From contig CAVUBD010000035.1 in NCBI GenBank assembly GCA_963739615.1, positions 248,001 through 312,000 of the forward strand: DNA of 64,000 nucleotides, given 5' to 3'. This document shows positions 51,126 through 60,577 of this stretch, piece by piece (position 1 is the stretch's first letter; each line of letters begins with the position of its first letter). The notes beneath the pieces were generated by a model. It worked only from the letters and a program-made list of their open reading frames with translations. It did no database searches and was not told the origin of the DNA. Both the position numbers and the translations under genes were made by a program. The DNA comes from Palsa-504 sp963739615 (GTDB lineage: Bacteria > Actinomycetota > Actinomycetes > Streptosporangiales > Streptosporangiaceae).

Positions 51126-52145
51126 ATGATAAAGAGACCGGGATTTCATGCTGCCGTGACGCTCGCGCTGGCCGGGCTGGCCGCGGCGGGCTGCTCGTCG
51201 TCGTCGAGCACGGGCAGTTCCGCCGCGAGCACATCCAGCCCGTCGGCGTCCGCGGTGAACCTGTCCTCGGTGACGCTGAACATCGGCGACCAGAAGGGGA
51301 CCGGGGCCGAGGCGGTGCTGTCGGCGGCCGGCCTGCTGAATACCCTGCCATTCCACGCCACCTGGTCCGACTTCACCTCAGGACCGCCGATGCTGGAGGC
51401 CATGGCCTCGGGCTCGGTCGACATCGGCGGCGTCGGGGACGCACCGCCGGTCTTCGCCGCGGCCGGCGGCGAGTCCGTCGAGATCGTCGGCGCCCGGACG
51501 ACCGCCGGGGACCAGGACGCGGTGGTGGTGCCGAAGAACTCGCCGATCACGTCCATCCAGCAGCTGAAGGGCAAGAAGATCGCCTACGGTTCGGGCAGCT
51601 CGGCCAACTACAACCTGCTGACTGTGCTCACCAAGGCCGGTCTGACCAAGAAGGACGTCACGCTGGTAAACCTGCAGCCGGCCCTTGCCCTGGCTTCGTT
51701 CACCTCGGGTTCGGTGGACGCCTGGGACATCTGGCCGCCCTATGTCCAGCAGGTGGTCGCGCAGGACGGCGCCCGCGTGCTGGCGACCGGATCCGGCTAC
51801 GGCAGCCCCTACTCCTTCGAGGTGGCGTCCAAGGCCGCCGTGGCTGACCCGGCCAAGGCTGCCGCGATCAAGGCCTACCTGGTCACGCTAGACAAGGCCT
51901 ACGTCTGGGCCGCAACGCACCCTTCCGCCTGGGCCGTCGCCTGGGGAAAGGCGTCCGGGCTGCCCGCCAGCGTCATGGATGTGGCCGCGAAGGTGGACGC
52001 CACCACCCCGGTCCCGGTAACGAGTGCGATCGTCGCCTCGGAGCAGAACCTGGTCAACCAGTTCTACGCGGCCGGTCTCGTCCCGACCAAAGTTGACATT
52101 TCCAGCTACATAACCACGGAGTTCAACAGCACGGTGAGCGGATAG
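51126..52145 (+). CDS. ssuA: Aliphatic sulfonate ABC substrate-binding lipoprotein, SsuA-type
   Basis: 339 residues. Lipobox LAAAGC with lipid Cys at about 23, then a Ser/Thr-rich linker. NMT1/SsuA fold: GPPMLEAMASGSVDIGGVGDAPPVFAAAGG, VVVPKNSPITSIQQLKGKKIAYGSGSSANYNLL, SVDAWDIWPPYVQQVV. Binds sulfonates outside the membrane for SsuCB. 17 bp after ssuB. Confidence 0.9.
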   Translation: MIKRPGFHAAVTLALAGLAAAGCSSSSSTGSSAASTSSPSASAVNLSSVTLNIGDQKGTGAEAVLSAAGLLNTLPFHATWSDFTSGPPMLEAMASGSVDIGGVGDAPPVFAAAGGESVEIVGARTTAGDQDAVVVPKNSPITSIQQLKGKKIAYGSGSSANYNLLTVLTKAGLTKKDVTLVNLQPALALASFTSGSVDAWDIWPPYVQQVVAQDGARVLATGSGYGSPYSFEVASKAAVADPAKAAAIKAYLVTLDKAYVWAATHPSAWAVAWGKASGLPASVMDVAAKVDATTPVPVTSAIVASEQNLVNQFYAAGLVPTKVDISSYITTEFNSTVSG

Positions 52146-52216
52146 CCGTGGTCGGGCCGGTTATGTAGTCTAAAACAGTCGGAAATATCGGATGTTACTG
52201 GCAATGGGAGACCCGC

Positions 52217-53401
52217 ATGGCGCCGTCGCTGCGATTTCACTGGTTCCTGCCCACCAACGGTGACGGGCGGGACATCGTCGGCGGCGGGCATGGCGTCGCC
52301 ACCGGCGCGGCCGGGACGATCCGGCCTGCCTCGGTCAAGTACCTGGGGCAGATCGCGCGCAGCGCCGAGCAGCTCGGGTTCGAGGCGGCGCTGACGCCCA
52401 CCGGCGTGTGGTGCGAGGACGCCTGGCTGACCACCGCGATGCTGGTGGAAGTCACGGAACGGCTGAAATTCCTGGTGGCGTTCCGGCCCGGGCTTATCTC
52501 ACCGACGCTGGCCGCGCAGATGGCCGCGACGTTCCAGCGGCACTCCGGCGGCCGGTTGCTGCTCAACGTGGTGACCGGCGGCGAGGCAGCGGAGCAGCGG
52601 GCCTACGGCGACTTCCTGTCCAAGGACCAGCGCTACGAACGGTGCGGCGAGTTCCTGGACATCGTGACCCGGCTGTGGCGGGGTTCGACCGTCACGGTTT
52701 CCGGCACCCACCTGCGGGTCGAGGGCGCCCGGCTGTCGCGGCTGCCCGATCCGCTGCCGCCACTGTATTTCGGCGGCTCGTCGCCGTCCGCGGGGCCGGT
52801 GGCCGCCCGTTCCAGCGATGTCTACCTGACCTGGGGTGAGCCGCCCGCCGCGGTAGACGCGAAGCTGCGCTGGATCGACGGGCTGGCGCGGGATCTTGGC
52901 CGGTCGCTGCGGTACGGGATCCGGTTGCACGTGATCAGCCGGGACACGGCGGACGAGGCGTGGCGGCAGGCCCGCCGCCTGATAGAAGGCGTGGACGAGG
53001 CGATGATCAGGTCGGTCCAGGAGGGCCTGGCACGCAGCGAATCAGAGGGGCAGCGCCGGATGCTCTCGCTTCACGGTGGCCGCATGGACCGGCTGGAAGT
53101 GTCGCCGAACCTGTGGGCCGGCGTCGGCCTGCTCCGCGGGGGGGCGGGCACGGCGCTCGTCGGCAGCCACAACGAGGTCGCCGACCGTCTCGAGGAGTAT
53201 GCCGGTCTGGGCATTTCCGAGTTCATCCTGTCCGGGTACCCGCACCTGGAGGAGGCGTACTGGTTCGGCGAGGGGGTGCTGCCGATCCTGCGCCAGCGCG
53301 GGTTGTGGCAGCCGCCGCATCCCGCGGCGGAGCAGGACGGTACCGTCAACGAGGTCCCGTTCGCGCCGACGTCCGGTGCGGTTCGCTCGGCCGCGTCGTA
53401 A
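52217..53401 (+). CDS. ssuD: LLM flavin-dependent alkanesulfonate monooxygenase, SsuD-like
   Basis: 394 residues. Opening FHWFLPTNGDGRDIVGG, FEAALTPTGVWCEDAW, LLLNVVTGGEAAEQRAYGDFLSKDQRYERCGEFLD and the end GISEFILSGYPHLEEAYWFGEGVLP match SsuD/FMNH2-dependent sulfonate desulfonation. Oxidises sulfonates to aldehyde plus sulfite using FMNH2 from the next gene's product. Confidence 0.9.
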   Translation: MAPSLRFHWFLPTNGDGRDIVGGGHGVATGAAGTIRPASVKYLGQIARSAEQLGFEAALTPTGVWCEDAWLTTAMLVEVTERLKFLVAFRPGLISPTLAAQMAATFQRHSGGRLLLNVVTGGEAAEQRAYGDFLSKDQRYERCGEFLDIVTRLWRGSTVTVSGTHLRVEGARLSRLPDPLPPLYFGGSSPSAGPVAARSSDVYLTWGEPPAAVDAKLRWIDGLARDLGRSLRYGIRLHVISRDTADEAWRQARRLIEGVDEAMIRSVQEGLARSESEGQRRMLSLHGGRMDRLEVSPNLWAGVGLLRGGAGTALVGSHNEVADRLEEYAGLGISEFILSGYPHLEEAYWFGEGVLPILRQRGLWQPPHPAAEQDGTVNEVPFAPTSGAVRSAAS

Positions 53402-53419
53402 CCGGGAGGTTCGGAACCC

Positions 53420-53944
53420 ATGCGGATCGCCGTAGTCACCGGCAACCCCAAGCCCGCGTCCCGCACGCACGGCGTCGCGCTGGCGGTAGCCGGGGCGCTG
53501 GCGGCGGCGCTCGCGGCAACGCCGCCCGGCCCGGCCGTCCCGCCGCATGTGGTGGTCGACCTGGCCGAGCATGCGCCGGGCCTGTTCGACTGGTCCGCGC
53601 CGGAACTGTCCCGGCTGGCCGGCGAGGTCGCCGCCGCCGAGGTGGCGATCTTCGCGTCGCCTACCTACAAGGCGGCGTACACCGGGATGCTCAAGGCCTT
53701 CCTGGACCGCTACGGCAGTAACGGCCTCGCGGGCACGGTCGCGGTGCCGGTCATGACCGGCGGCTGGGCCGGGCACATGCTCGCGGTCGAGGTGCACCTG
53801 CGGCCGGTGCTCGTGGAGCTCGGCGCCACGGTGCCTGCCCGCGGGCTGTACGTCACCGAACCCGAGCTGGGTGACCTGGACGCCGCCGTGTCGAAGTGGG
53901 CGCAGAACGCCATCCCGCTGATCCGCCGCGCCCTGACCCGCTAG
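53420..53944 (+). CDS. ssuE: NAD(P)H-dependent FMN reductase, SsuE/MsuE-type
   Basis: 174 residues. Flavodoxin-like fold: IAVVTGNPKPASRTHGVALAVA, FASPTYKAAYTGMLKAFLDRYG and VPVMTGGWAGHMLAVEVHLRPVLVELGA. Supplies reduced FMN to SsuD. 18 bp after ssuD. A decayed copy of its second half lies at 60941-61240. Confidence 0.9.
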   Translation: MRIAVVTGNPKPASRTHGVALAVAGALAAALAATPPGPAVPPHVVVDLAEHAPGLFDWSAPELSRLAGEVAAAEVAIFASPTYKAAYTGMLKAFLDRYGSNGLAGTVAVPVMTGGWAGHMLAVEVHLRPVLVELGATVPARGLYVTEPELGDLDAAVSKWAQNAIPLIRRALTR

Positions 53945-54020
53945 GTGCCGGCCGGATCGTAAATTGCTACTATGGCGATAGGATAAGTAGGATTATCTCA
54001 GGCCGACCAAGAGGGCAGCA

Positions 54021-54440
54021 ATGATCGACGTTGTCACGATCCGCACGCCGTCGCTGGGGGACCGGAGCTACCTGGTCACCGACGGGGTGGCCGCGCTGGT
54101 GGTGGACCCGCAGCGCGATATCGACCGGGTGCTGGCCGCCGCCGCCGTGCGCGGGGTGACGGTGACGCACGTGTTCGAGACGCACATCCACAACGACTAC
54201 CTCTCCGGTGGCCTGGCCCTGGCCCGCGTGACGGGCGCGGCCTACCACGTGAACGCCGCCGACGTGGTGGCGTTCGACCGGGTCAGGGTGGCCGATGGCG
54301 ACGTGCTGACGGCGGGGGCGTCGATGCGGGTGCGGGTGATCGGCACGCCTGGCCACACGTTCACCCACCTGGCCTACGCGCTGGAGGACGTCACTACCGG
54401 CGAGGTGGTCGCGGTGTTGTCCTTGCCGGCCAGCAGGTAG
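54021..54440 (+). pseudogene. Truncated persulfide-dioxygenase-like metallo-beta-lactamase protein
   Basis: 139 codons. DGVAALVVDPQRDIDRVLAAA and the metal site HVFETHIHNDYLSGG, then VIGTPGHTFTHLAY, are the front of ETHE1/rhodanese-linked MBL enzymes (about 240-460 residues). Similarity ends at EVVAV (about 54414); what follows is the antisense of the neighbouring binding-protein gene. Missing the last metal ligands. Confidence 0.75.
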
Positions 54441-54955
54441 GGCACCTGGTAATCGGTCTGGGTCAGGTCGAGCGTGAAGCTCGTCGGGCTGTTCACGATC
54501 ACCTTGGAGATGACGGCCAGTTCCGCGGCGATGTTGGAGTTGGCCTGGGTCTGGCCGCGGTGGATGTTCTCCTTCACCGCCTCCGCGTTGAGCGACGTCC
54601 CGTCGGTGAACGTGAGGCCCGGCCGGAGCGTGAACGTCACGCTCTTGCCGTTCGGGGCGTAGGTCCACGACGTCGCCAGCCCGGGCCCGACATTGCCATT
54701 GGGCTCGAGGGTGGTGATCGAGGCGTACACGAGCCCAAGGGCGTGCATGTCCCACCCGGCGCTCGACGTGACCGGATCCCACGACGTCGGGAGCTCCCAC
54801 TCCCAGTTCACGGTCCCGCTCGCCCCGGCAGCGGCCGACGTCGAGGCGGTCGACGTGCTGGCCGTGCTGCTGCAGGCGGCAGCGACCATCGAGACGGCGA
54901 GAACGGCGGCCAAGGACGCGAGGCTACTACGGACAGCGCGCGGACGAATGGACAT
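54374..54955 (-). pseudogene. Truncated peptide/nickel-type ABC binding lipoprotein
   Basis: Start ATG 54955 with AGGAG. Lipobox MVAAAC, then a SBP_bac_5 front: WDPVTSSAGWDMHALGLVYASI, GPGLATSWTYAPNGKSVTFTLRPGLTFTDG. Normal length is about 520 residues; here it stops after about 193, in sequence antisense to the MBL relic. No permeases or ATPases follow. Confidence 0.75.
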
Positions 54956-55105
54956 CGACGGGCTCCTGTCGAGATGAGGGACACCGCCTTCCACGCCTTC
55001 GTAGCCTGGTGCATCCGGAGCTGTCACTGTAAATCACATAAAAACGATTGGTCAAGTAGGAATTAGGTGCGGCCGTGTGCAGGCGGTTGTCCGCAGTGCC
55101 CAGCA

Positions 55106-55885
55106 TTACGCCTTCCGCGTCACCAGCCGCCCGGCGGCGAGGGCAGCGGTGTCGACGTCGTCGAGCGTGCTGACCACGAGATCGGCGCCGGCCGTGGCCA
55201 GCAGTTCTGCGTCGCCTGCCCGCGCGATCCCGATCGCGGCCATGCCGCCGGCCTTCGCTGCCTGGACACCAGCGGACGCGTCCTCGAGCACCACCGCGTC
55301 GCGTGGTTCGACGCCGAGCTCGCGCGCGGCGGTCAGGAAGATCTCGGGGTCCGGCTTGCCGCGGGCGAAGTCGCGCCCGGAGACGTCGGCGCCGAAGTAG
55401 TCAAGCAGCGTCAGACCGGGCCGTAGCGACGGCGATGAGATCCCCTGCTCCTGCGCGAACGCGTCGAGCCGGATCTTGCGCAGGAACAACGCCGCGTTCT
55501 TCGACGACGACGCGTCCGCGATCAGCGCGCCGGCGTCTTTGACCGCGATGACGAAACGCAGCGCGTCTGGATACGCGGTGAAGTCGCCGGCCTCGATGAG
55601 GCGCACGACCATCTCCTGCTTGCGGTGCGCGTACTCGGCGACCCGTCTGTCGGCGTCGGGCACCTGGAAGTAGTCGAGCGCGGCGCGAGCACCGCTCGCA
55701 CGCGGCTTGCCCGAGACGTGCTCCTGGTAGACGCGAGACGTGAAAGCCTCCGGCAACCACGTCGTGCGGTCGCGTATGTCGCGCCAGCCCGATTCCATGA
55801 GCTCGCCTAGCGATTCGCGCCACGCGGTCTCGTGCGGCGAGTCGACCAGGACCCCGTCGACGTCGAAAATCACTCCCCTGAACAT
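55106..55885 (-). CDS. pgmB: Beta-phosphoglucomutase-like HAD hydrolase
   Basis: 259 residues. HAD motif I FDVDGVLVDS (nucleophile Asp), motif II LIADASSSKNA, motif III GKPDPEIFLTAA and motif IV VLEDASAGVQAAKAGGMAAIGI. Together with the adjacent GH65 phosphorylase it would convert beta-glucose-1-phosphate to glucose-6-phosphate. 17 bp after the GH65 gene. Confidence 0.88.
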   Translation of the reverse strand: MFRGVIFDVDGVLVDSPHETAWRESLGELMESGWRDIRDRTTWLPEAFTSRVYQEHVSGKPRASGARAALDYFQVPDADRRVAEYAHRKQEMVVRLIEAGDFTAYPDALRFVIAVKDAGALIADASSSKNAALFLRKIRLDAFAQEQGISSPSLRPGLTLLDYFGADVSGRDFARGKPDPEIFLTAARELGVEPRDAVVLEDASAGVQAAKAGGMAAIGIARAGDAELLATAGADLVVSTLDDVDTAALAAGRLVTRKA

Positions 55886-55902
55886 CGGCGCACGTCCTCC
55901 TG

Positions 55903-58335
55903 TTAGCCATCGGCCGACGGCCGGATGGTCGTCAAGTCCTGCCTGACCTCGAAGATCGCCTGGTCGCCCGCTGATAGCTCACGGATGTCGCCGGGGACTC
56001 CGGCCCTGATCGGGCGGCTCACGCCCTCGGGGTGGATGGCCAGCGTCAGGCGTTCTGCGGTGAGCGAGACCAAGATCGGGGTCTCCCGGAACTGTATCGA
56101 GAACGACAGGTAACGGAGCTGGCTCGGGAGCCGGGGATCGAAGTACAAGGCACCGTCGCGGACGTGGATGCCCGCGTAATTGCGTTGCACGACATCGAGT
56201 GTCCCGGACATGACACCCACGTGGATGCCTTCCTGCGTCGTGCCGCCCTGGATGTCGTCGACATCGCTCTGCAGCGCGACGAGGAACCTGTCCCATGAGC
56301 TGTCGGGGTCGAAAGCGGCAAGTACCCCCGCGTGGGTGACGAAGCTCAATGTCGAGCCGTGAGAGGTGCGCCGGTCGTAGTAGGCGACGTTCCGCATGGC
56401 AGTGTCGGCACGATAGTCATACCTCAGTCGCTCGAAGACCTCGCGTAGTTCCTCGTGCGAGAACAGGAAGAAGAGCATCACCGTGTCGGCCTGTTTGGTG
56501 AGCTTATAGCGGTTGGGGTCCTCGCCCTCCGCGCGCAGGATCCGGTCTAGCCGCTGGATGTTGTCGTACTTGGCGCGGTAGGCGTCCCAGTCGAGCTCGT
56601 CGAGTTCGTCGTAACCTTCGAACTGGCTGATGATCCCGTCGTCGTGAAAAGGGACGAACATCCGGTGGCTCATGTCCCGCCACACCGCCAGTTCGTCGTC
56701 GCCGATGCCCAGCCGCCCGCGCAACGCCGCAGCGCGGCTCGCGGGCAGTAGTGACAGCACCTTGCAGGCGATGTCGCAGAGCCACGCCACCATGACGTTG
56801 GTGTAGGCGTTGTTGCGCAACCCGGCCTGCGGCGCATCCGGGTACTTGTCGTGGAACTCATCGGGGCCCATCACGCCGTGAATCTCGTAACGTTCACGTT
56901 CGGGATTGAAGTGCGCGATCGACGCCCAGAAGCGCGCGATCTCGAGCATCATCTCCGCGCCGTAGTCGCGCAGGAACGTCTGGTCGTCGGTGGCATGGAA
57001 GTAGCGCCAGATGTTGTAGAAGATCGCGGCGTTGACGTGCCGCTGGTTACGGCTGAGGTCCGGCTCCCAGCGGCCCGAGAGCGGGTTGAGGTGGACACGC
57101 TGGGTTTCCTCAATTCCCTCGCTCCCGCTCTGCCACGGGAACATCGCGCCCCGCAACCCTGCCGCCCTGGCTGCCGCCCTGGCCTCGCCTATCCGCCGGT
57201 AGCGGTACATCAGCAGCCCGCGCGTGACTTCGGGCAGCCGGACATTGAAGAACGGGAGCACATAGATCTCATCCCAGAAGACGTGCCCGCGATAGGCCTC
57301 GCCGTTGAGCCCGCGGGCGGGCAGCCCGGCGTCGAGGTCAGCGGTGTGAAGCGAGCAGACCTGCAGGATGTGCGCGATGTGCAGCCGCAGCAACTGCTGC
57401 ACGCGCTCGTCTCCTGACACGCGCACGTCACAGACCCGCCACACTTCCTCCCATGCCGCGACGTGGCGCTCGAACGACGCGGCGAAATCGGTGTGGCGGG
57501 CCGCCGACGTGGCCGCCTTCACCAGCGTGTCGCTGACCGCTGGGTCCCGTGACGTATAGAACGTCACCATCTTCTCCACGCGCATCGCCGCGCCCTGCCG
57601 CACGTCGAAGGCCAGGACCTGCTGGATGTAGTCCTCCATCTGATGGAGCGTCCGCTCGACCGGGAGCGGCTGGCTGCCGCTGAACACGCGGGTGCGGGCC
57701 GCCTGGCTGATGTACAGATTCGACTGCCGGGTCTCCACCTTCAAGGCGATGACCTCGGGCCCGAACGTCCGCGGGGAAACAGGGTTCAGATGGCGGCCTT
57801 CCAGCTGCTGATAGCGCTCGACGCCCCGGTTGCTCACCCGGCCGTCGACCGCCGAGATCACCTCGACGCGCCCCGACCAGTTCTCCGGGACGAGCGTCCA
57901 CTCGATCCCCGCGTGGTGAGCGTCGGCCATGCTGACGAACCGGCGGCTTTTCAGCGTCGTCTCCCTGCCGCTGCGATCACGGAAACGAAGGTGGCGGATG
58001 ACGGTCGCGTACCGGATGTCAAACTCGTGACGGTAGCTAAGCAATTCGACTTCGGCGAGCCGGATCGCGTCCTCACCCTCGATGCGCAGCGTGAGGACCA
58101 GCCAGTTCGGCAGGTTGATGAGGTCCTCGTTGAGCACCGGCAGTCCGCCCAGGATCGTCGTCTCGCGGTTATAGCCTCCATGCGCATAGGTGCCCGGGTA
58201 GTGCACGCCATCGGCGTCCTCCCACTCCACCGCACCACGCGTGCACAGGTAACCGTTGCCCGTCGAGGTGAGCACCTCGCGCAGACCCTCAGTGCCCGGA
58301 TCGAAGCCGTCATAGGCGAGCAAGAAACCGTCCAC
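55903..58335 (-). CDS. GH65 disaccharide phosphorylase (trehalose/kojibiose/maltose type)
   Basis: 810 residues. N-terminal beta-sandwich (TSTGNGYLCTRGAVEWEDAD), then the (alpha/alpha)6 barrel: GEAYRGHVFWDEIYVLPFF, GAMFPWQSGSEGIEETQ, the general acid in IHGVMGPDEFHDKYPDAPQ and phosphate-binding THGSTLSFVTHAGVLA plus QSDVDDIQGGTTQEGIH. Phosphorolysis gives beta-glucose-1-phosphate for PgmB. The exact linkage cannot be told. Confidence 0.9.
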   Translation of the reverse strand: MDGFLLAYDGFDPGTEGLREVLTSTGNGYLCTRGAVEWEDADGVHYPGTYAHGGYNRETTILGGLPVLNEDLINLPNWLVLTLRIEGEDAIRLAEVELLSYRHEFDIRYATVIRHLRFRDRSGRETTLKSRRFVSMADAHHAGIEWTLVPENWSGRVEVISAVDGRVSNRGVERYQQLEGRHLNPVSPRTFGPEVIALKVETRQSNLYISQAARTRVFSGSQPLPVERTLHQMEDYIQQVLAFDVRQGAAMRVEKMVTFYTSRDPAVSDTLVKAATSAARHTDFAASFERHVAAWEEVWRVCDVRVSGDERVQQLLRLHIAHILQVCSLHTADLDAGLPARGLNGEAYRGHVFWDEIYVLPFFNVRLPEVTRGLLMYRYRRIGEARAAARAAGLRGAMFPWQSGSEGIEETQRVHLNPLSGRWEPDLSRNQRHVNAAIFYNIWRYFHATDDQTFLRDYGAEMMLEIARFWASIAHFNPERERYEIHGVMGPDEFHDKYPDAPQAGLRNNAYTNVMVAWLCDIACKVLSLLPASRAAALRGRLGIGDDELAVWRDMSHRMFVPFHDDGIISQFEGYDELDELDWDAYRAKYDNIQRLDRILRAEGEDPNRYKLTKQADTVMLFFLFSHEELREVFERLRYDYRADTAMRNVAYYDRRTSHGSTLSFVTHAGVLAAFDPDSSWDRFLVALQSDVDDIQGGTTQEGIHVGVMSGTLDVVQRNYAGIHVRDGALYFDPRLPSQLRYLSFSIQFRETPILVSLTAERLTLAIHPEGVSRPIRAGVPGDIRELSAGDQAIFEVRQDLTTIRPSADG

Positions 58336-58887
58336 GGCACCCTCCTCGCTGATTCGAGACGGTCACGTTGCCCTCACCGCCGACGCTGTACCGGACTCAA
58401 TAGCGGGCCTGACCCCCAGCGACGGACCACTACCTCACAGCCCGTACATCCGGCGCCATCGCGACGGATCGCCAGGCGTCATCGTACCGGCGCTGCCGCT
58501 CCGACGTTGACGGATGGCAGGCCAACTGCGTCCACTGATGTACCCCACTTCGCTCCGTCCGCACCGCCGCGCCGGGGAGGAATCGCTCGACCGGCCGTTC
58601 GTCGTCGAGCGACGAGACGAACTCCGCGACCTCATCGCCGCCCTCGCCGATCAGTTCGCGACTTCCACCTGGCGGAATGCGCCCTACCATTAACGCGGCT
58701 GGGGCACAGATTACCGGCAGCCCGGCCAGGGCCGCGCGGTTGTAGCGGCAAGGATGGAGTCGTCCTGCGGTGTGTGCACCCGGGCCGTCTGCGCAAGTCC
58801 CGCGCCCGCTGGATCCCCTTGCACAAAACACCATGATCAGCTATTTGTCAGTTAACTTGATCGAATTAATAGGATTAGGATCACGCT
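58336..58887. other. Intergenic region upstream of multi-rhodanese gene
   Basis: About 550 bp. Several short frames but none with convincing protein character. Right end is AT-rich with the promoter listed next. Confidence 0.5.
58845..58872 (+). promoter_or_regulatory. Candidate promoter of rhodanese gene
   Basis: TTGTCA, 16-bp spacer, TAATAG, 15 bp before the ATG. Same -35 element and AT-rich context as the ssuC promoter. Confidence 0.55.
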
Positions 58888-60489
58888 ATGGCGAGATCAC
58901 CGAAGGAACCGGGCGTCCAGCCCGTGACCGTCCGCCGCGCGCTGCGGGCCAGGATCGAGATCGGGCTCCTCGACATACGCCCGGAAGGGCGCTTCGCCGA
59001 GGGACATCCCTTGTTCGCAGCCTCGTTCCCGCTCGGCCGCCTGGAAGCGGAGATCTTCGACCGGCTGCCCCGGCGCTCCGTGCCCCTCGTGGTCTATGGA
59101 GACGGTCCTGACGACGCAGCGGCAGCCGTCCGCAGGCTCCGGCGCTTTGGCTACCGCGACGTGTCGGTCCTCACCGGCGGCCTGGCCAGCTGGGTGGCCG
59201 CGGGAGGGGAGCTATTCCAGGATGTCAACGTCCCGAGCAAGGCGTTCGGGGAACTCGTCGCGGCCACTGCGGGAACGCCGGCGGTGGCCGCCGAGGAACT
59301 CCACGCCCTGCTCTGCGGCCACGCTGACGTCGTCGTGGTCGACGCCAGGCGGTTCGACGAGTACCAGAACATGAGCATCCCGACCGCCACGAGCGTGCCT
59401 GGGGCCGAACTGGTCCTGCGGGTCGGCGCTCTCGTCCAGGACCATGCCACCACGGTGGTCGTGAACTGCGCCGGCCGGACCCGAAGCATCATCGGGACGC
59501 AGTCGCTGATCAACGCCGGGTTGCCCAACAGGGTGATGGCGTTGCGCAACGGGACCATCGGCTGGACCCTGGCCGGGCTGGCGCTGGACCACGGCCAGGA
59601 CCGCCGGGCCCCCGAGGTCCCGGCCGAGCTTGCGCGGCAGGCCAAGGCAGCGGCCCGGGCCGTGGCCAGGAAGGCAGGGGTGCGCTCCATCCGCGCCGCT
59701 GAGCTGAGGTCGCTGGCGGCCGGGGACCGGCGGACCGTCTACCGTTTCGACGTACGCTCTGCCGAGGAGTACGCCCTCGGCCATCTGGCCGGGTTCCGGT
59801 CGGCTCCCGGCGGCCAGCTGGTACAGGAGACCGACTGGTTCGCCCCGGTCCGGGGCGCGCTAGTGGTCCTCGCCGCCGACGATGGTGGCCGGGCGGCGAT
59901 CACAGCGTCGTGGCTGGCTCAGATGGGCTGGGAGACCGCGGTTCTGCAGGCCGGCCCCGCGGCGGGCCCCTTCGAGCAGGGGCACTGGACGCCGGATCTC
60001 CCGCCGCCGCCTGAGGTGCCGCTGGCCGAGCCGGCGCAGGTGCACGACTGGCTGCAGGCCGGCCAGGCGCTCGTCGTCGACGTCGACACCAGCCGCCTGT
60101 TCCAGGCCGGCCACCTGCCCGGCGCGGCCTGGGCGCTGCGCACCGACCTGTCCGAGGCCAGGGTGCTCGACCGGCTCCGCTGGCCGCCCCGGCTGGTCCT
60201 GACCAGCGCGGACGGGACGCTGGCGGCTTTCGCGGCCGCCGACGTGCCCGAGCATGCCGGGACCGAGGTGACGGTGCTGGCCGGCGGAACCGCAGGGTGG
60301 GCCTGGTCGGGCCGGCCACTGCACGAAGGCATGGGCGTGATGCTGTCCCCTCTCATCGACGTCTACCGCCGGCCGTACGAGGGAACCGGCGTGGACGCCG
60401 CTGCCATGCAGGCCTACCTGGACTGGGAGAACGGGCTCGTAGCCCAGCTTGAGCGAGACGGCACCCACGGCTTCACCGTGATGACCTGA
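58888..60489 (+). CDS. Multi-domain rhodanese sulfurtransferase
   Basis: 533 residues built of four rhodanese-like domains. Domain 1 (about 10-110): LLDIRPEGRFAEGHPLFAASFP, no Cys in the loop. Domain 2 (about 130-230): VVDARRFDEYQNMSIPTATSVPG and VVNCAGRTRSIIGTQSLINAG, with active-site Cys. Domain 3 (about 265-375): RFDVRSAEEYALGHLAGF, VVLAADDGGRA, no Cys. Domain 4 (about 395-480): VVDVDTSRLFQAGHLPGA, no Cys. Only domain 2 can carry a persulfide. Likely moves or reports sulfane sulfur in the organosulfur pathway. Confidence 0.88.
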   Translation: MARSPKEPGVQPVTVRRALRARIEIGLLDIRPEGRFAEGHPLFAASFPLGRLEAEIFDRLPRRSVPLVVYGDGPDDAAAAVRRLRRFGYRDVSVLTGGLASWVAAGGELFQDVNVPSKAFGELVAATAGTPAVAAEELHALLCGHADVVVVDARRFDEYQNMSIPTATSVPGAELVLRVGALVQDHATTVVVNCAGRTRSIIGTQSLINAGLPNRVMALRNGTIGWTLAGLALDHGQDRRAPEVPAELARQAKAAARAVARKAGVRSIRAAELRSLAAGDRRTVYRFDVRSAEEYALGHLAGFRSAPGGQLVQETDWFAPVRGALVVLAADDGGRAAITASWLAQMGWETAVLQAGPAAGPFEQGHWTPDLPPPPEVPLAEPAQVHDWLQAGQALVVDVDTSRLFQAGHLPGAAWALRTDLSEARVLDRLRWPPRLVLTSADGTLAAFAAADVPEHAGTEVTVLAGGTAGWAWSGRPLHEGMGVMLSPLIDVYRRPYEGTGVDAAAMQAYLDWENGLVAQLERDGTHGFTVMT

Positions 60490-60537
60490 AAGCCAGGCGA
60501 CCCCTATCGCCATAGCATGCCCCTATACCAGATTCTA

Positions 60538-60566
60538 TCGACAGATATGATAGACAATTGGATAAT
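60538..60566 (+). promoter_or_regulatory. Candidate promoter of decayed dioxygenase gene
   Basis: TCGACA, 17-bp spacer, GATAAT, 11 bp before the ATG at 60578. The spacer holds ATAGACAATTG, near-identical to ATAGACAATTA in the ssuC promoter. Confidence 0.5.
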
Positions 60567-60577
60567 GGGAGCTTCCC

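Noticed and set aside
58430..58834. Minus-strand frame in the gap before the rhodanese gene
   Set aside because: Low-complexity mix without motif, no ribosome-binding site, and it overlaps the AT-rich promoter.
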